A stretch of DNA of 6,298 nt from Treponema sp. Lineage in GTDB: Bacteria > Spirochaetota > Spirochaetia > Treponematales > Breznakiellaceae. A model generated the notes under the pieces. It had not been told where the DNA came from. It was given only the letters and a program-made list of their open reading frames with translations, and did not search any database. A program made the position numbers and the translations under genes. This document shows positions 5,724 through 6,298 of the stretch, in pieces (the stretch's first letter is position 1; each line of letters starts with the position of its first letter). The stretch lies in assembly GCA_031281925.1 (NCBI GenBank), contig JAITES010000008.1, forward strand, positions 1 to 6,298. Reading direction: 5' to 3'.

Positions 5724-6298
5724 TTACCATTCTTTGGGTTTAAAGTCTTTGGACGTTTTTGCTATGGCTATTGAATTACCTGTCTGAACCAGTACAAAAA
5801 AACCTTTTCTTTGGGCATAGATTAGAACATTTTTAGAAACAACCGCTCCGGCAACAGCCCCGACAAGTTTGCGTTTGTCCTTATGACTGTCCATATAGCG
5901 GCGTATTTTTTCCATGCGTTTTAAGTGGTCGTCCACATCTTCAATAGACAATTCTGTTTTAATTTCTACGGGCATAGCATATTCGCCGTTTTCCATAAAA
6001 AAGTCCACTTCGGCAAGAACCGTATTACCCACCGAAAACTTGATATTACTCCCCTTGGTGAACTTAAAACCATGAACACTGAATTTTTTCCATAGTTCAG
6101 CGGAAAACATCGCTTCGGTCATTTTACCGATGGAATTACCAATTCCGCCAATATTTTTTGTTAGTTTAGCTATTTCCTTCGAATTTTTAGCTGCTTCCTT
6201 CGAAGCTTTAGCAGCGATCTCCAAGGCTTTAGTAGCGATCTCCGAATTTTTAGCTGCTTCCTTCGAATTTTTAGCTACTTCCTCCGAAGCTTTAGCCG
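5724..6298 (-). CDS. Heptad-repeat coiled-coil protein with PD-(D/E)XK-like core (5' end outside window)
   Basis: The frame is open from the window edge to TAA 5724-5726, giving 190 complete codons without a secure start. A TTG at 6222-6224 can be read as a start but lies in the middle of a repeat unit and is more likely Leu. The first part is a run of seven-residue units (AKASEEV, AKNSKEA, AKNSEIA, TKALEIA, AKASKEA, AKNSKEI), predicted to be a long Ala-rich helix or coiled coil. Then come GGIGNSIGKMTEAMFSAELWKKF and a compact domain with VDFF (Asp codon 6003-6005) followed by PVEIKTE (Glu 5964-5966, Lys 5958-5960). This D...ExK pattern on adjacent strands is the PD-(D/E)XK nuclease signature. 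Similar proteins (DUF3782-like) are common in treponemes and some other bacteria, without a proven role. Nuclease activity is an inference. The gene is AT-richer than the GH3 gene 29 bases downstream. Confidence 0.8.
   Translation of the reverse strand, partial: AKASEEVAKNSKEAAKNSEIATKALEIAAKASKEAAKNSKEIAKLTKNIGGIGNSIGKMTEAMFSAELWKKFSVHGFKFTKGSNIKFSVGNTVLAEVDFFMENGEYAMPVEIKTELSIEDVDDHLKRMEKIRRYMDSHKDKRKLVGAVAGAVVSKNVLIYAQRKGFFVLVQTGNSIAIAKTSKDFKPKEW
6150..6296 (-). repeat. Seven in-frame 21-base tandem units encoding heptads
   Basis: Seven consecutive 21-base units fit this span exactly. Units at 6255-6275, 6192-6212 and 6171-6191 are nearly identical; the two between (6234-6254 and 6213-6233) share a GAGATCGCT ending; the unit nearest the core (6150-6170) has decayed to AKLTKNI. 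Each begins GCT AAA or ACT AAA and most contain TCG. The array continues to the window edge, so its true length is unknown. Similarity at the DNA level, not only in protein, points to duplication by slippage or recombination. Confidence 0.85.

Overview
All six genes in this window lie on the minus strand, so transcription runs from high to low coordinates. Two are cut by the window edges. The proteins suggest a spirochaete of the Treponema type, probably host-associated (for example from a termite gut or rumen). The evidence is a spirochaete-style lipoprotein with a Big_3 immunoglobulin-like domain, a small secreted barrel-like protein ending in Phe, and a coiled-coil PD-(D/E)XK-like protein of a kind I associate with gut treponemes. 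This assignment rests on recognition of protein style, not on a search.

In transcription order, block 1 (6298 to 2003) holds three genes. First is the 3' part of a heptad-repeat protein with a PD-(D/E)XK-like core. After 29 bases comes an 801-residue cytoplasmic GH3 beta-glucosidase-type enzyme with a very strong ribosome binding site. After 20 bases comes a CNNM/CorC-type membrane protein (DUF21, CBS pair, CorC_HlyC). The short gaps and shared strand fit one transcript, but the three genes have no obvious shared function.

The only sizeable non-coding stretch is 1820-2002. It holds a perfect 13-bp inverted repeat just after the CNNM stop, an AT-rich promoter-like region, a leader of about 90 bases containing a second, degenerate copy of the same palindrome, and the ribosome binding site of the next gene.

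Block 2 (1819 to 1) is a compact cassette with gaps of 9 and 10 bases: a small secreted barrel-like protein, a Big_3 lipoprotein, and the N-terminal part of a two-transmembrane sensor whose HAMP region begins at the window edge. This looks like an envelope-sensing unit in which two surface or periplasmic proteins are made together with a signalling receptor, possibly an adenylate/guanylate cyclase; the output domain lies outside the window. I see no tRNA, rRNA, CRISPR array, transposase or replication origin.
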